Below, piece by piece: positions 10,213 to 19,640 of a stretch of 64,000 nucleotides of DNA; within the stretch, counting starts at the first letter, position 1, and every line of letters starts with the position of its first letter. The translations under genes and the position numbers were made by a program. The notes beneath the pieces are model-generated. The model was given only the letters and a program-made list of their open reading frames with translations, was not told the DNA's origin and made no database searches. Location: positions 1 to 64,000 of the forward strand of contig JAPJBO010000756.1 in NCBI GenBank assembly GCA_030068145.1, written 5' to 3'. The DNA comes from Diplonema papillatum (Eukaryota > Euglenozoa > Diplonemea > Diplonemida > Diplonemidae).

Positions 10213-11043
10213 ATGCAGCACCGCGCCCTCGTCGAGCAAGCCGCCGCGGCGGTGCGCCGTTGCCGGCGGCTGGTGGTCACATCGGGGGCAGGCATGGGGG
10301 TGGACTCGGGGCTGCCGGACTTCAGGGGTCCCGAGGGCCTGTGGAAGGCGTATCCAGCGCTGCGCGAGGTGAACCTGGACTTCTACGAGATGGCCGACCC
10401 CCGCTGGTTCCGAAGCAACCCGCGGCTGGCGTGGGGGTTCTACGGCCACCGGCTGCACCTCTACCGGAACACGGTGCCGAACGACGGCTTCGCGGTGCTG
10501 AAGCGGTGGGGCGAGGGGAGGTTCGGCGGGGAATACTTCGCGTGGACCTCCAACGTGGACGGGCAGTTCCAGGCGGCTGGGTTTCCCGAAGACAGGGTGC
10601 TCGAGTGCCACGGGAGCATCCACCACATGCAGGGCGTCGACGGGGCAGGGCCCGTGGTTTCCGCAGACGGCGTCGGCAGGCTCGAAATCGACCCCAAAAC
10701 GCTGCTGGTCGACGTGGACGCCACTCCGTTGCCCACGATGCCGGACGGCTCGCCGGCGAGGCCGAACATCCTGCTCTTCTCCGACGCCTCGTGGTGCGAT
10801 TCGCGGCACGAGGGCCAGGCGCGGCGGTACGACGCGTTCCTTCAGTCCGGGGGCCCGACCGTCGTCGTCGAGGTAGGGGCCGGGACTGCGGTGCCTTCAG
10901 TGCGGCGCCAGTCGCAGTGGCTGCGTTCCCTCGGCGGCGGCAACGTGCTGGTCCGCATCAACCTGCGCGAGGCGTACGATGGCGACGTCAACCTCGCGTG
11001 CACGGGCGTCGAGGCGCTCAAAGCCATCGACGAGCTGCTCTGA
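10213..11043 (+). CDS. SIR2-family (sirtuin) NAD-dependent protein deacylase
   Basis: 276 residues from the ATG at 10213; the frame is open upstream but lies in a dispersed repeat. NAD-binding signature SGAGMGVDSGLPDFRG sits near residues 24-39, TSNVDGQFQAAGF corresponds to the Q-N-x-D ribose-binding box (here S-N-V-D), and ECHGS holds the catalytic His. The Rossmann-fold return GAGTAVPSVR and VLVRINLREA follow. The usual pair of C-x2-C zinc motifs after the catalytic His is absent, so it belongs with zinc-poor, divergent sirtuins (inference). The family transfers acyl groups from lysine to ADP-ribose. Three degenerate copies of its 3' end follow. Confidence 0.85.
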   Translation: MQHRALVEQAAAAVRRCRRLVVTSGAGMGVDSGLPDFRGPEGLWKAYPALREVNLDFYEMADPRWFRSNPRLAWGFYGHRLHLYRNTVPNDGFAVLKRWGEGRFGGEYFAWTSNVDGQFQAAGFPEDRVLECHGSIHHMQGVDGAGPVVSADGVGRLEIDPKTLLVDVDATPLPTMPDGSPARPNILLFSDASWCDSRHEGQARRYDAFLQSGGPTVVVEVGAGTAVPSVRRQSQWLRSLGGGNVLVRINLREAYDGDVNLACTGVEALKAIDELL

Positions 11044-12040
11044 CAGAGACGAGTTGATGAAGCTTCCAAAGATTGCTTGCAGATGTCTTCAAGGCCAGCA
11101 GGACCAGGCGCGGCGGTACGACGCGTTCCTTCGGTCCGGGGGCCCGACCGTCGTCGAGATAGGGGCCGGGACCGCGGTGCCTTCGGTGCGGTGCCAGTCG
11201 CAGTGGCTGCGTTCCCTCGGCGGCGGCAACGTGCTGGTCCGCATCAACCTGCGCGAGGCGTACGACGGCGACGTCAACCTCGCGTGCACGGGCGTCGAGG
11301 CGCTCAAAGCCATCGACGAGCTGCTCTGACAGAGACGAGTTGATGAAGCTTCCAAAGATTGTTTGCAGATGTCTTCAATTCTACAAAAAAATAGCTATTC
11401 TTGGCGAGGGAAAAGTTGTTTGCTGGCACCAGAGTTTTCCGGAATTCCGCGAGGGGCCCACAATTCGACCCCAAAGCGCTGCGCGATTCGCGGCACGAGG
11501 GCCAGGCGCGGCGGTACGACGCGTTCCTTCAGTCCGGGGGCCCGACCGTCGTCGTCGAGGTAGGGGCCGGGACTGCGGTACCTTCAGTGCGGCGCCAGTC
11601 GCAGTGGCTGCGTTCCCTCGGCGGCGGCAACGTGCTGGTCCGCATCAACCTGCGCGAGGCGTACGATGGCGACGTCAACCTCGCGTGCACGGGCGTCGAG
11701 GCGCTCAAAGCCATCGACGAGCTGCTCTGACAGAGACGAGTTGATGAAGCTTCCAAAGATTGCTTGCAGATGTCTTCAAGGCCAGCAGGACCAGGCGCGG
11801 CGGTACGACGCGTTCCTTCGGTCCGAGGGCCCGATTCGGTCCGGGGGCCCGACCGTCGTCGTCGAGATAGGGCCGGGACGGCGGAGCCTTCAGTGCGGCG
11901 CCAGTCGCAGTGGCTGTCTGTCCTCGGCGGCGGCAACGTGCTGGTCCGCATCAACCTGCGCGAGGCGTACGACGGCGACGAGGCGCTCAAAGCCATCGAC
12001 GAGCTGCTCTGACAGAGACCAGGTTGATGAAGCTTCCAAA
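10815..12040 (+). repeat. Tandem partial copies of the sirtuin 3' end
   Basis: A unit of about 289 bp, covering the last ~75 codons, the stop and the sequence TGACAGAGACGAGTTGATGA, starts at 10815 (in the gene) and recurs at 11104, 11502 and 11791. The third unit contains about 109 bp of unrelated insert (11,380-11,483), and the last carries further indels. Each retains much of the C-terminal reading frame (RINLREAYDGD ... ALKAIDELL) but lacks any catalytic part. Confidence 0.9.
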
Positions 12041-12079
12041 AGTACGTGCGCTCGGCTAAGGCCGGCGCGTGGCGAGACT

Positions 12080-12150
12080 GGAGACAGCAGTTAAAGTTCG
12101 GGGAACAGTAAAGTTCGGGCGAAGCTAAGTTCGGGCAATGCTGGTGAAGC
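12080..12150 (+). repeat. AAGTTCGGGCGAAGC repeats, left arm
   Basis: Three to four degenerate copies of AAGTTCGGGCGAAGC. The reverse complement of this motif forms the larger array at 13,075-13,420. Confidence 0.6.
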
Positions 12151-12429
12151 TAAGTTCGAGTGTGTGTGTCCGTGTTTGAATGGAGCATCTATTTGGGTTC
12201 GGAAAGACACTATCTGCTGCCCGTTGAAGAAGTGTACACGGTACATTCGGGCCTAGAACTAGAAGGGCGCAAATTGCGCTTGAGGGCGCAAATAACGGAC
12301 GGATTACACCAACGGGGCTCGAGAATGCCCGTCTGCACAAAGCAAGAACCTCTGAGTCAGAGGTCAGGGACTTCTTTTCTCGAATCTGCCACAAACCTTT
12401 TGACCAGCGCAAGACACCAACTTTTTCTC

Positions 12430-12690
12430 GGGCCAAGAATAGCTTTTTTTATTGAAGATACTGTCAAGGCCGTCCTTGAGGATATTTTCAAGCGAATTTT
12501 TGGACGGAGGCATCTGCTGCGCCTGGCCCTCGTACCGCAAATCGCCACGAAGAGCAAGATCTTGGAGTCCACGTTTACCGTTTGGAGTCGATTTCTGGGC
12601 CCCTCGCGGCAATCCAAAAAAACCCTGGTGCCAGCAAACAACTTGTCCCTCGCCAAAAATAGCGATTTTTTGTAAGATATCGTCAAGGCC
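12430..12690 (-). repeat. Inverted relic related to the insert in the sirtuin tandem array
   Basis: Read on the minus strand, this region matches 11,380-11,510: TAGCTATTCTTGGCGAGGG-like, TTGTTTGCTGGCACCAG, then GCGAGGGGCCC, and further on a TACGAGGGCCAGGCGC block that resembles a sirtuin exon. It looks like an inverted, decayed copy of a sirtuin intron/exon border or a repeat that picked one up. Confidence 0.55.
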
Positions 12691-12850
12691 GGCCTTGAAG
12701 ACATCTGCATGCAATTTTTCGAGACTGGAGGTCCTATGAACATGCAATGTGAATAGCCTCTATTCGAGCCAACCCGGCTTTTCTTCATGAAAAAAGTGTA
12801 TTGTTTTTGGAAAGAGCCGGGCAAGCTTTTTTTTTTTCCTCGCAGAAGGT

Positions 12851-12919
12851 ATGCGGGTGGCAGAGTGACCGGGCGCCGGCCTTCAGGCCGGTGAGTCCGG
12901 GTTCGAACCCCGCCCATGA
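12851..12919 (+). other. tRNA-like sequence (pseudo-tRNA or SINE head)
   Basis: TGGCAGAGTG matches an RNA polymerase III box A and GGTTCGAACCCC matches box B, about 37 bases apart. Between them CCGGCC TTCA GGCCGG forms an anticodon-arm-like hairpin. The acceptor strands pair poorly (ATGCGGG against CCCGCCCAT), so it is not a functional tRNA as it stands. It could be the head of a tRNA-derived SINE. Confidence 0.45.
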
Positions 12920-13074
12920 CATTTTTCCGGTCGAAGATTGTTTTCGAGGTTTGTTGCGTTTCGGGGTCAAATGTGCCCGAAATTTGCGTTCTTGGCGGGT
13001 TTCTCAGTATCTCGCGGTACCCCGGGAAACGGAGTCGGGCGGCCGAGCTTGCCATCACAGGCCAAACTTGCTAC

Positions 13075-13420
13075 GAGAACCGAACTTTGCTTCACCAGAA
13101 CTCAGCTTCGTGCGAACTTTGCTTCGTCCGAACTCAGCTGCGCCCGTACCAGAATTTAGCATCGCCCGAACTTTGCTTCGCCAGAACTTAACTTCGCCCG
13201 AGCGTTGCTTCGCCCGAACTCAGTCCGCCCGAACTTTTGCTTCGCCGGGGGGCGGCGGGGGGGGCGCCCACCCGGGTACCAGCGCCAAACTTTTCCCGCA
13301 CTCGGTGGGTCGGGGGGGGTCCGGGGGGGGTGTCCCCCCGGGTACGAGCACCGACCTTGGCTTCACCCGGACTTTACACCCTGGCCGAACTTCGCTTCGT
13401 GCCCGAACTGTTTTTTAGTA
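13075..13420 (+). repeat. GCTTCGCCCGAACTT repeats, right arm
   Basis: More than eight degenerate copies of GCTTCGCCCGAACTT, with G-rich insertions (13,250-13,340). The orientation is opposite to 12,080-12,150, so the two arrays face each other across about 0.95 kb. Confidence 0.7.
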
Positions 13421-13736
13421 CCAGCGCAGCCTGAGCGCTTAGCAACGCCCGAACTAAGCATCACACTCTCTCCCTCCGAACTTCTCATCTCGGGCTTGGA
13501 GCCGCGTTGCTGCCTTCTAGTATTGCCGCACTCGTTGTTTGCTAACAAGGAAGGTGAACCGGCGAACCAAATTAGACCACTATACTGCACTACTTGTGCC
13601 TGTAGAAGAGTTGCTGGTTGCTTCTGTAGGTTGATGTAGTTGACCAACAGGTCCACCACCACTCCGCCGCACGCCAAGTCCGCCGTTCGGTGCACATTCG
13701 TCCGCAGTTTCACTTAACTTCGTTTACAAGTTTTTA

Positions 13737-13855
13737 GCCACATGCAATGTGTGAGGAAACTGAACCGCCCAAGTAGGACCTTCTGATCATGATCATTTGC
13801 CAAATTTGCCACCTGCAACCACGTCCAGGATTTGGGCTCAGGGTAGTGCGGTCAA
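13737..13855 (+). repeat. Dispersed repeat family E
   Basis: About 118 bp nearly identical to 56,022-56,141, with only a few differences. It contains the palindrome TGATCATGATCA. Here it ends some 65 bp before the thioesterase start. Confidence 0.85.
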
Positions 13856-13879
13856 TGAAAAACTTTCGTTCTTCAAATT

Positions 13880-13904
13880 TTCTCTCTCTCTCCTCCTTTG
13901 CGAG
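13880..13904 (+). promoter_or_regulatory. Pyrimidine tract with AG, candidate trans-splice or 5' splice acceptor
   Basis: TCTCTCTCTCTCCTCCTTTG followed by CGAG, ending 18 bases before the thioesterase ATG. A 3' splice acceptor here would fit leader addition (inference); no leader sequence is seen in the window. Confidence 0.35.
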
Positions 13905-13921
13905 CTCAAATATATGAGCAC

Positions 13922-14818
13922 ATGAGCATCGAAAAGACCCAGCAGCTGACGGGGGCGTGTGGAGGTGGGGGAGGGGGCGGCATGTACGAGCCCTCGTCGA
14001 GCACCTTCGCGGTGCAATGGGTGGAGCAAGCGACGCCGTGGGGCAGGCTCGGGGCGATTTTTCGGTGGTGCGACACGGCCGGGGACCTGCTGTTCTGCGA
14101 CATCGAGAGGGCGTTCAACGAAGAGGAGGACGCGGCCGCAAACCGGGCGGTCGTCGCCGAGTGGCGGCGGATGTGGAACGACTCGGTTATGCGGGTCAAC
14201 TCCGCCGAGATGTACACGGACGCCTTCGGCTCGCACGTGGAGATCCGCGCGTACCTGACGAAGGTCGGACGGACGAGCTGGGGGATCCAATACCAAATCT
14301 TCGACAAGCCGGGAGCCGCAGGCGCGGCCGAGCCGCGGCTCATCGCGCGGATGGCACAGGTCATCGTCGCCGTTGACGCGGAGACCCACAGCCAGCCGAC
14401 CCCGATCCCGCACGCCGACCGCATGAAAAAATTCGTCACCGCCCTTCCGTCGGTCCGCCGGGCTCCCGTCCTCCCCGAGGCCACCGCCCGCGCCCCGCCG
14501 CTCGGCAGCTGCTCGTTCACCGTGCGCGTCACGGACTGCGACTCCTTGGGCCACGTCAACAACGCGATATACCCGGTCCTCGCCATCGAGTCCCTGCCCC
14601 TCCCGACCATCCCGTCCTTCGGGTACTGCCACGTTGAGTACATCAAGCAGGTCCTCCCGCGGGCCCCCTTGACCATCGACTCGTGGACGTGCGAAGACGA
14701 CGGGACCCGGGACAACCCGACGTACTTCTGCACCTACACCAGCGACAACCAAACCGTGGCGAAAGCTGTTTTCAAGCCCCTCGACGCGAAGTACTGCACC
14801 CGGAGCGCGAAGCTGTGA
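13922..14818 (+). CDS. Double-hotdog acyl thioesterase-like protein
   Basis: 298 residues from ATG at 13922. An upstream ATG at 13913 closes after three codons, and the more distal frame has no ATG. The C-terminal half carries RVTDCDSLGHVNNAIYPVLA, the D-x-D-x2-GHVNN active-site box of 4HBT/acyl-ACP thioesterase hotdog folds, followed by a strand reading CHVEYIKQVLP. The N-terminal half resembles a second, degenerate hotdog (YTDAFGSHVEIRAYLTKVGR, WGIQYQIFD). Such enzymes hydrolyse acyl-CoA or acyl-ACP thioesters. The substrate cannot be told from the sequence. A Gly run near the N-terminus is low complexity. Confidence 0.8.
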   Translation: MSIEKTQQLTGACGGGGGGGMYEPSSSTFAVQWVEQATPWGRLGAIFRWCDTAGDLLFCDIERAFNEEEDAAANRAVVAEWRRMWNDSVMRVNSAEMYTDAFGSHVEIRAYLTKVGRTSWGIQYQIFDKPGAAGAAEPRLIARMAQVIVAVDAETHSQPTPIPHADRMKKFVTALPSVRRAPVLPEATARAPPLGSCSFTVRVTDCDSLGHVNNAIYPVLAIESLPLPTIPSFGYCHVEYIKQVLPRAPLTIDSWTCEDDGTRDNPTYFCTYTSDNQTVAKAVFKPLDAKYCTRSAKL

Positions 14819-14861
14819 CGAGCCACGAACAGCCGCCTGGCACACCAGACTCGCACTGCAG

Positions 14862-14995
14862 CCCCTGTCTGCAGACACCCAGGTTCCGCGCTGATGATGG
14901 ACCCGCCTTACGTGGCTTAAAGGACCGCAGACGGGAGTGCGGCTGGGCACATATCCACTTCAAGCACGTTCTTGCGATCCCCCACCGCCGGCTTC
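14862..14995 (+). repeat. Dispersed repeat family B copy
   Basis: GTCTGCAGACACCCAGGTTC through AAGCACGTTCTTGCGATCCCC, starting about 44 bp after the thioesterase stop. Related copies lie at 34.3, 46.6-47.3 and 57.0 kb. Confidence 0.75.
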
Positions 14996-15125
14996 TTTAC
15001 ACACCCTGCGCCGCGCTGTGCGCGTTTTTTTTTCTCGTCGCGTAGAAGATTCGTACCTGTGTGTGGTCCTGGAGAGAACTTCTCTGTCCCTCACACAGCC
15101 GCTCTTGCTTGCACGCGCACCTGTT

Positions 15126-15310
15126 TTATAGGAAGTACAGCAATTGCACAATCAGAATGGAGGAAACGTGCCTGCAGCCCACACGAAACACAGGTGCATC
15201 TGGGTTTAGTGCCGGAGCGCAAGCGTCCAACAAAAAAGAACGTCCCGCTTCGTAGTTGTGTTGTTTCTCTCTATCTAGCCTCCGTCGATTGTCCTGGCAC
15301 CGGCCTCACG
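15126..15310 (+). repeat. Dispersed repeat family A copy
   Basis: Contains ACACGAAACACAGGTGCAT, CTGGGTTTAGTG and AAGCGTCCAACAAAAAAG, then TAGCCTCCGTCGA. It aligns along most of its length with the fuller copy at 57,585-57,815. Confidence 0.7.
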
Positions 15311-16338
15311 TTACCTTCGCTTCGTCTTTCGTCTGGAGATTAACAAACGCAGTACCAAATGCAGGTTCAAGGCAGCTTGCGATCAACATACGACACGTCG
15401 GAAGACGCCCGCACATGATGAAAGAACTCGTTGGATTTGAGCGAAGACACGCAGGAGCATCGCAGATCTGCCATCGGCTCGCCGTTCCGCATGCCTCTCG
15501 GTTGCAAGCCAAAAAGCGGGGCTCTTGGCGCGGACCAGTTGATCATCTTTAAGAAGGGCATGCCTGCGCAGGTAGACAGTACAGATTGTCGGCCTGCGGC
15601 AGAAGGGCATGCTCAGTTTGATTCGTGCCCACGAGTGTGTCCAGGCACATCGCGGCCGGAGGCCCGTGCGCTGTCAGTTGCGCGGCAAACCAAGTTTGAG
15701 AGCGTGGGTCCCCCCCGAGGAGAGACTAACCGCACCTCCCCCGTCTGTGACTTTGGATAGGGGGGCCTGGGAGGCAGGCTTTAAGAAATTCACCTATCAA
15801 CGGCTGTACCAGGTTTCTGTCCTGAGGCACTTGCTAACACAGGTCAAACTGGTTAATTTTCATCCATTCTGTCTCCACATGCGGGCCACCGACTAGAAGC
15901 GTGTTGTTAGTTGAACCACGGGCAACCCAAAGTCTGACGGGACACCGCTCCGTAAGTCGACACGGGATCGTCGGAAACACGAATCAACCAGGCACATTCC
16001 GCCGCCCACACGCCCCAACCGGGGGGTGGCAAGGGGAGGCGGGTGGTGGCGTGGCAGATCGGGCGTGGGGCAGTTTGTCGCGAAGAAGGAAGCGCTGCGA
16101 GACCTTGGGGGACTTGGCCGGCCCAGGGTCACAAGCCTACCAACACACACTTGAACGGGGTCTCGGGCCAGCGTAGAATCGACCTCCTACACTGCACCCA
16201 GTGTGTCATCGTCACCCGTAGGTTCAGCACCGGGTGAAGGCGCGCGGAGAAGCGTCGACGTGCTCGAACACAAAGACACACGCACGGGGTCCTCTTGAAA
16301 ACAGCGCATCCAACCGGGACGCGGCGTCAGTGTTCGGT
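15311..16338. other. Spacer upstream of PIG-P
   Basis: No supported gene. Short open frames on both strands have no recognisable content. The last 100 bases before the PIG-P ATG stay open in frame but show no conserved residues. Confidence 0.5.
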
Positions 16339-16710
16339 ATGCAGCCTGACCACGAGAAAGCCGTGTACGGCTTCGCCCTGTGGGTGGCCGCGTGGGTGCT
16401 GTTCGTGGTATTCGTGGCGTGGGGCCTGCGCCTGGTGCCCGAGACGCTGTACTTCCCGCACAGCTACTGGTCCCTCGGCGTGCCGGCGATGCTGGCCGTG
16501 GCCATGATCGCTTACCTGCTGCTGGTCCCGCTGACCGGCATGGCGGGAACCTTCCCGCTGAGCGACCGCCGCACGGTCACGGACCCGAACGCGAGGCGGA
16601 TCACGCCGTCCCAAGGGCTGCCGTCGCTGGGCGACATCCCCATCGCAAGAGTCAGCGAGGCGCTCTACGGCCGGCCCCGGCGTGCCGTCGCCCCCGCGAA
16701 AAAAGGATGA
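16339..16710 (+). CDS. PIGP: PIG-P-like subunit of the GPI-GlcNAc transferase
   Basis: 123 residues. Start chosen at the ATG just before EKAVYGFALWVAAW, the conserved entry to the first membrane span. The order matches the PIG-P/Gpi19 family: YGF-type span 1 (about residues 9-32), PETLYFPHSYW (the family's P-x-Y/F-W loop), span 2 (about 46-67), then PLSDRRTVTD and LGDIPIARVSEALYG, which correspond to the family's conserved T-x-TD and P-x-L-x-DI-x-I-x2-V tail. The family is part of the ER complex that adds GlcNAc to phosphatidylinositol, the first step of GPI-anchor synthesis. Length is typical. No intron is needed. Confidence 0.88.
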   Translation: MQPDHEKAVYGFALWVAAWVLFVVFVAWGLRLVPETLYFPHSYWSLGVPAMLAVAMIAYLLLVPLTGMAGTFPLSDRRTVTDPNARRITPSQGLPSLGDIPIARVSEALYGRPRRAVAPAKKG

Positions 16711-16834
16711 GCTTTCGTGCGGGGAAAAAGGATTGCCCGCGCGGCTATGGTGATGCTCCGACCGTAGATCTCAGTTTTAGGAGAGGCAATGACTGGAGCA
16801 CCAGGGCAGATTCGTGTCCGAATAGCCGAATGGC

Positions 16835-17500
16835 CGGACCAGCTACACCCAGCTGCTACTCATGAGGACAGCTCCGTCTCGGATTCCCAGGAGTCCCGTG
16901 CAGCCCTCGCGACCCGAAATCCGAGTTTCAAGCAAACTTTTGCTCTAAAAAGTTGCGCGGACTCGAATTCTGAATTTTTAGTCTCCGATACGGGTAGCTG
17001 GACCAGCTACTTGTGAGGACAGCTCCGTCTCAGATTCCCAGGAGTCCCGTGCGGCCCTCGCGACCCGAAATCCGAGTTTCAAGCAAACTTTCGCTCTGAC
17101 AAAGTTGCGCCGACCCGCATTCGGGAATCTTTTAGTCTCCGATACGGGTACCTGAGTAGCTGGACCAGCTACTTGTGAGGACAGCGCCGTCTCGGATTCC
17201 CATGAGTCCCGTGCGGCCCTCGCGACCAGAAATCCGAGTTTCAAGCAAACTTTTGCTCTAAAAAGTTGCGCGGACTCGAATTTTGAATTCTGAATTTTTA
17301 GTCACCCATACGGGACGGCATGACTTTTTTTTTATACTTGAGTAGCTGGACCGCTCCGTCTCGGATTCCCATAAGTCCCGTGCGGCCCTCAACCTTAAAT
17401 CCTTCAAGCGAACTTTCGCTCGAACAAAATTGCGCAGAAGTTGTGTGAGCCCTAATTTGTGAGTCTTTAGTCTCCGATATGGGACTTTTGGCCACGTGTA
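16835..17500 (+). repeat. Four degenerate tandem repeats of about 160 bp
   Basis: Each unit has GGACAGCTCCGTCTCGGATT, CGACCCGAAATCCGAGTTTC and TTTAGTCTCCGATACGGG. CTCGGATT and AATCCGAG within a unit can pair as a stem. The last unit is the most decayed. The shared block 'TTTCAAGC(A/G)AACTTT..GCTCTAA' also occurs near 49.85, 61.9 and 62.56 kb. Confidence 0.8.
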
Positions 17501-17504
17501 CTCT

Positions 17505-18240
17505 TGGCAGGGTTTTTGGGCTGGACCAGCGGAAACCCCTCTAAAATTCTACCCCGCCTCCCCGGACAGCTGGAATGCGACGATTTTGTTGTGGTTCCTT
17601 GCGTGCGCTGCCCCTCGAGTTTCAGAGAAGTCGCACTCGAGAACAAGTGGAGCAGTCGTCGTTTCCTGATCTTCCCGGGCTGTTGTATTCACGCGGCAAA
17701 CCTGCCTCCGCCGCCCGCCGCGCGACGCTTTTGCCCTTCGTCTTCGTTCGCTTCTCATGCCTGCCCATCTGGTCTTGCCTACCTGGCACAGTCCCTACCT
17801 ATCTGCCACACAGTCCACTTACATGGCACTGTGTTGGGTCCTGAGTATCTACCCATCTGGGATACAGTTTTACTTTGTCCTGTCCAGGCTGGCGCTGGTC
17901 TGCGGCCGTGCGCAATGAAAGCGTGAAACTCCCGCATACCCGTGATGGGAAAGCTTCTGGTCTCATTTGCCGGCCGACGGCGCTAAGGCCAGGCGTGTTG
18001 CGGGTAAACGAACTGTTTGAGATACGTAGGGACAGTCAGCAAAGAGCCCCTCGGTGACACACCACGGTCTACGAAAGTGTGGTGACCTGCACGAGCCGTG
18101 GTCCGTATCCAGTGTACAGCCACATATCTCCTCGGTTAACTTGTCTCTGCCTGCCGGCCTCTTTTTCTGCACCAGCACGAGTTGCACAATAATCAAAAAA
18201 AAATAGGCAGGGACACAACTGTTTTCGAAAACAAAAAAAA
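17505..18240. other. Spacer without recognised gene
   Basis: Pyrimidine-rich on the plus strand around 17,700-17,880; no coding signal that I can support. Confidence 0.5.
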
Positions 18241-18245
18241 GGAAC

Positions 18246-18283
18246 AGCCGCCCCACCTCTCTCTCTCTCTGTCTCGCTTTTGT
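18246..18283 (+). promoter_or_regulatory. Pyrimidine tract ending in CAG, candidate splice acceptor
   Basis: CACCTCTCTCTCTCTCTGTC and GCTTTTGTTTCAG precede the ATG at 18312 by about 25 bases, the layout of a trans-splice or leader-intron acceptor. Confidence 0.4.
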
Positions 18284-18311
18284 TTCAGCGCAGCTGCTGG
18301 GACGTGCAGCA

Positions 18312-18704
18312 ATGCAGCGGCTCGTTGGCGCGGCTAATGCTCTCGGGGGGCAAGCCCGCGCGTTCAGCTGTTCGCGCGTGCTGCTGTGGGACTCGCGAGA
18401 TGTGCCGAAGAAGCTGATTCCCAACTTCGCGCCGTGGCAGATCCTGAGGCAGCAGAACATGATGGCGGAGTCCCGTTTCCGCCTGGTGGGCCCGACGTGG
18501 GGCCAGGTGCTGGTGCACAAGACGCACGGCATGCGGCAGCGGTACCGGTTCAACTCGTACGACTGGCGCGCCAAGGGCCGCTGGCGCCGCCTGAACGAGA
18601 ACTTCGAGCGCAAGTACCACAAGAACTTGCTCCCCCGGGGCGTCGGCAACGAGCGGTGGACGAGCCTCTACAGCAAGTCGCTCCACCAAGAGGGGATCTG
18701 CTGA
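18312..18704 (+). CDS. Small basic protein with mitochondrial-type N-terminus
   Basis: 130 residues. The N-terminus (MQRLVGAANALGGQARAFSC) is Arg/Ala/Ser-rich without acidic residues, as in mitochondrial presequences, with R-x-F/S near a likely cleavage site. The remainder is strongly basic and Trp/Arg-rich (WQILRQQNMMAESRFRLVGP, KTHGMRQRYRFN, KGRWRRLNENFERKYHKN). Size and composition would suit a mitoribosomal or respiratory-complex accessory subunit, but I do not recognise the family. A pyrimidine-tract acceptor lies just upstream. Decayed copies of its last ~30 codons follow in tandem. Confidence 0.65.
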   Translation: MQRLVGAANALGGQARAFSCSRVLLWDSRDVPKKLIPNFAPWQILRQQNMMAESRFRLVGPTWGQVLVHKTHGMRQRYRFNSYDWRAKGRWRRLNENFERKYHKNLLPRGVGNERWTSLYSKSLHQEGIC

Positions 18705-19640
18705 TACCACGTCGGCACCTCGCCTGTCTGCCAGCATAGGATGGGAGGCTGCTGATGCCAAAGGCGGGCGGAAACCTTCGGAATCTCGCGAATGTCTCGC
18801 GACCCGACGGGGGAACATTCGCCGCCGACGTGTTGTTCATAATGTGTCGTGTCTTCCTGTCGTGCTGTTGTCTCAGTAGAGAGGGTGCAAGCGACTGCGA
18901 AAAAGGCCACCGAGTAACGCGTCCGCCGGGCGTGGCCAAAGAAGGGCCCTCCATGAAAAAACGAGCGTACCACAAGAAACTTGCTAGGCAACGAGCGATT
19001 TGCTACGTCAAGCCTCTCCGATCTGCTGACACCACGTCGGAATCTCGCCATTCTGCCAGCCCAAAATGGGGAGGCTGCTGATGCCAAAGGCGACCGGAAA
19101 CCTTTCCGCGCATCTCTCGCCACCCCTGACGGGGGAGCGTTCGCCGCCGACGTGTTGTCATAGGGTCGTGTCTCGTGTCGTGGTGTTGTCTCAGTAGAGA
19201 GGGTGCTAGCAACTGAAAAGGCAACCGAGTAACGCGTCCGCTGGGCGTGGCCAAAGAAGGGCCCTCCATGAGAAAACGAGCGTACCACAGGAAACTTGCT
19301 AGGCAACCAGCAGTGGACGATTTGCTACGGCAAGTCTCTCCGATCTGCTGACACCACGTCGGAATCTCGCCATTCTGCCAGCCCACAATGGGGAGGCTGC
19401 TGGTGCCAAAGGCGGCCGGAAACCTTCGGAATTTCGTGCATTTCTCGCCATCCCGTCTTGACGGGGAAGCATTCGCCGCCGACGTGTTGTTCGTAAAGCC
19501 GTGTCTTCCAAGAGGGGCCGTGTCGGGATTTCGAGCGGAAGTACCACGAAGAACTTGCACACACCCACACCCCCGGCCGGGTGTCAGCAGCAGCAAGTCG
19601 CTCTTTCAAGGAGGCGTCTGCTACGGCCGGTAGCTTGCGT
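18620..19640 (+). repeat. Tandem degenerate copies of the 3' end of the small mitochondrial-type gene
   Basis: The block running from GAGCGCAAGTACCACAAGAA through GATCTGCTGA and about 250 bp of 3' flank is repeated roughly every 310 bp, with units ending near 19,020, 19,340 and 19,640. Coding parts are recognisable but decayed. Flank parts share CACGTCGGAATCTCGCCATT and TTCGCCGCCGACGTGTTGT. Confidence 0.85.

Noticed and set aside
12851-12919. Functional tRNA gene
   Set aside because: Box A and box B are good but the acceptor strands do not pair and the T stem has a mismatch.
13838-14950. Long minus-strand frame over the thioesterase
   Set aside because: It is Arg/Gly-rich without motifs, while the plus frame has the GHVNN hotdog box.
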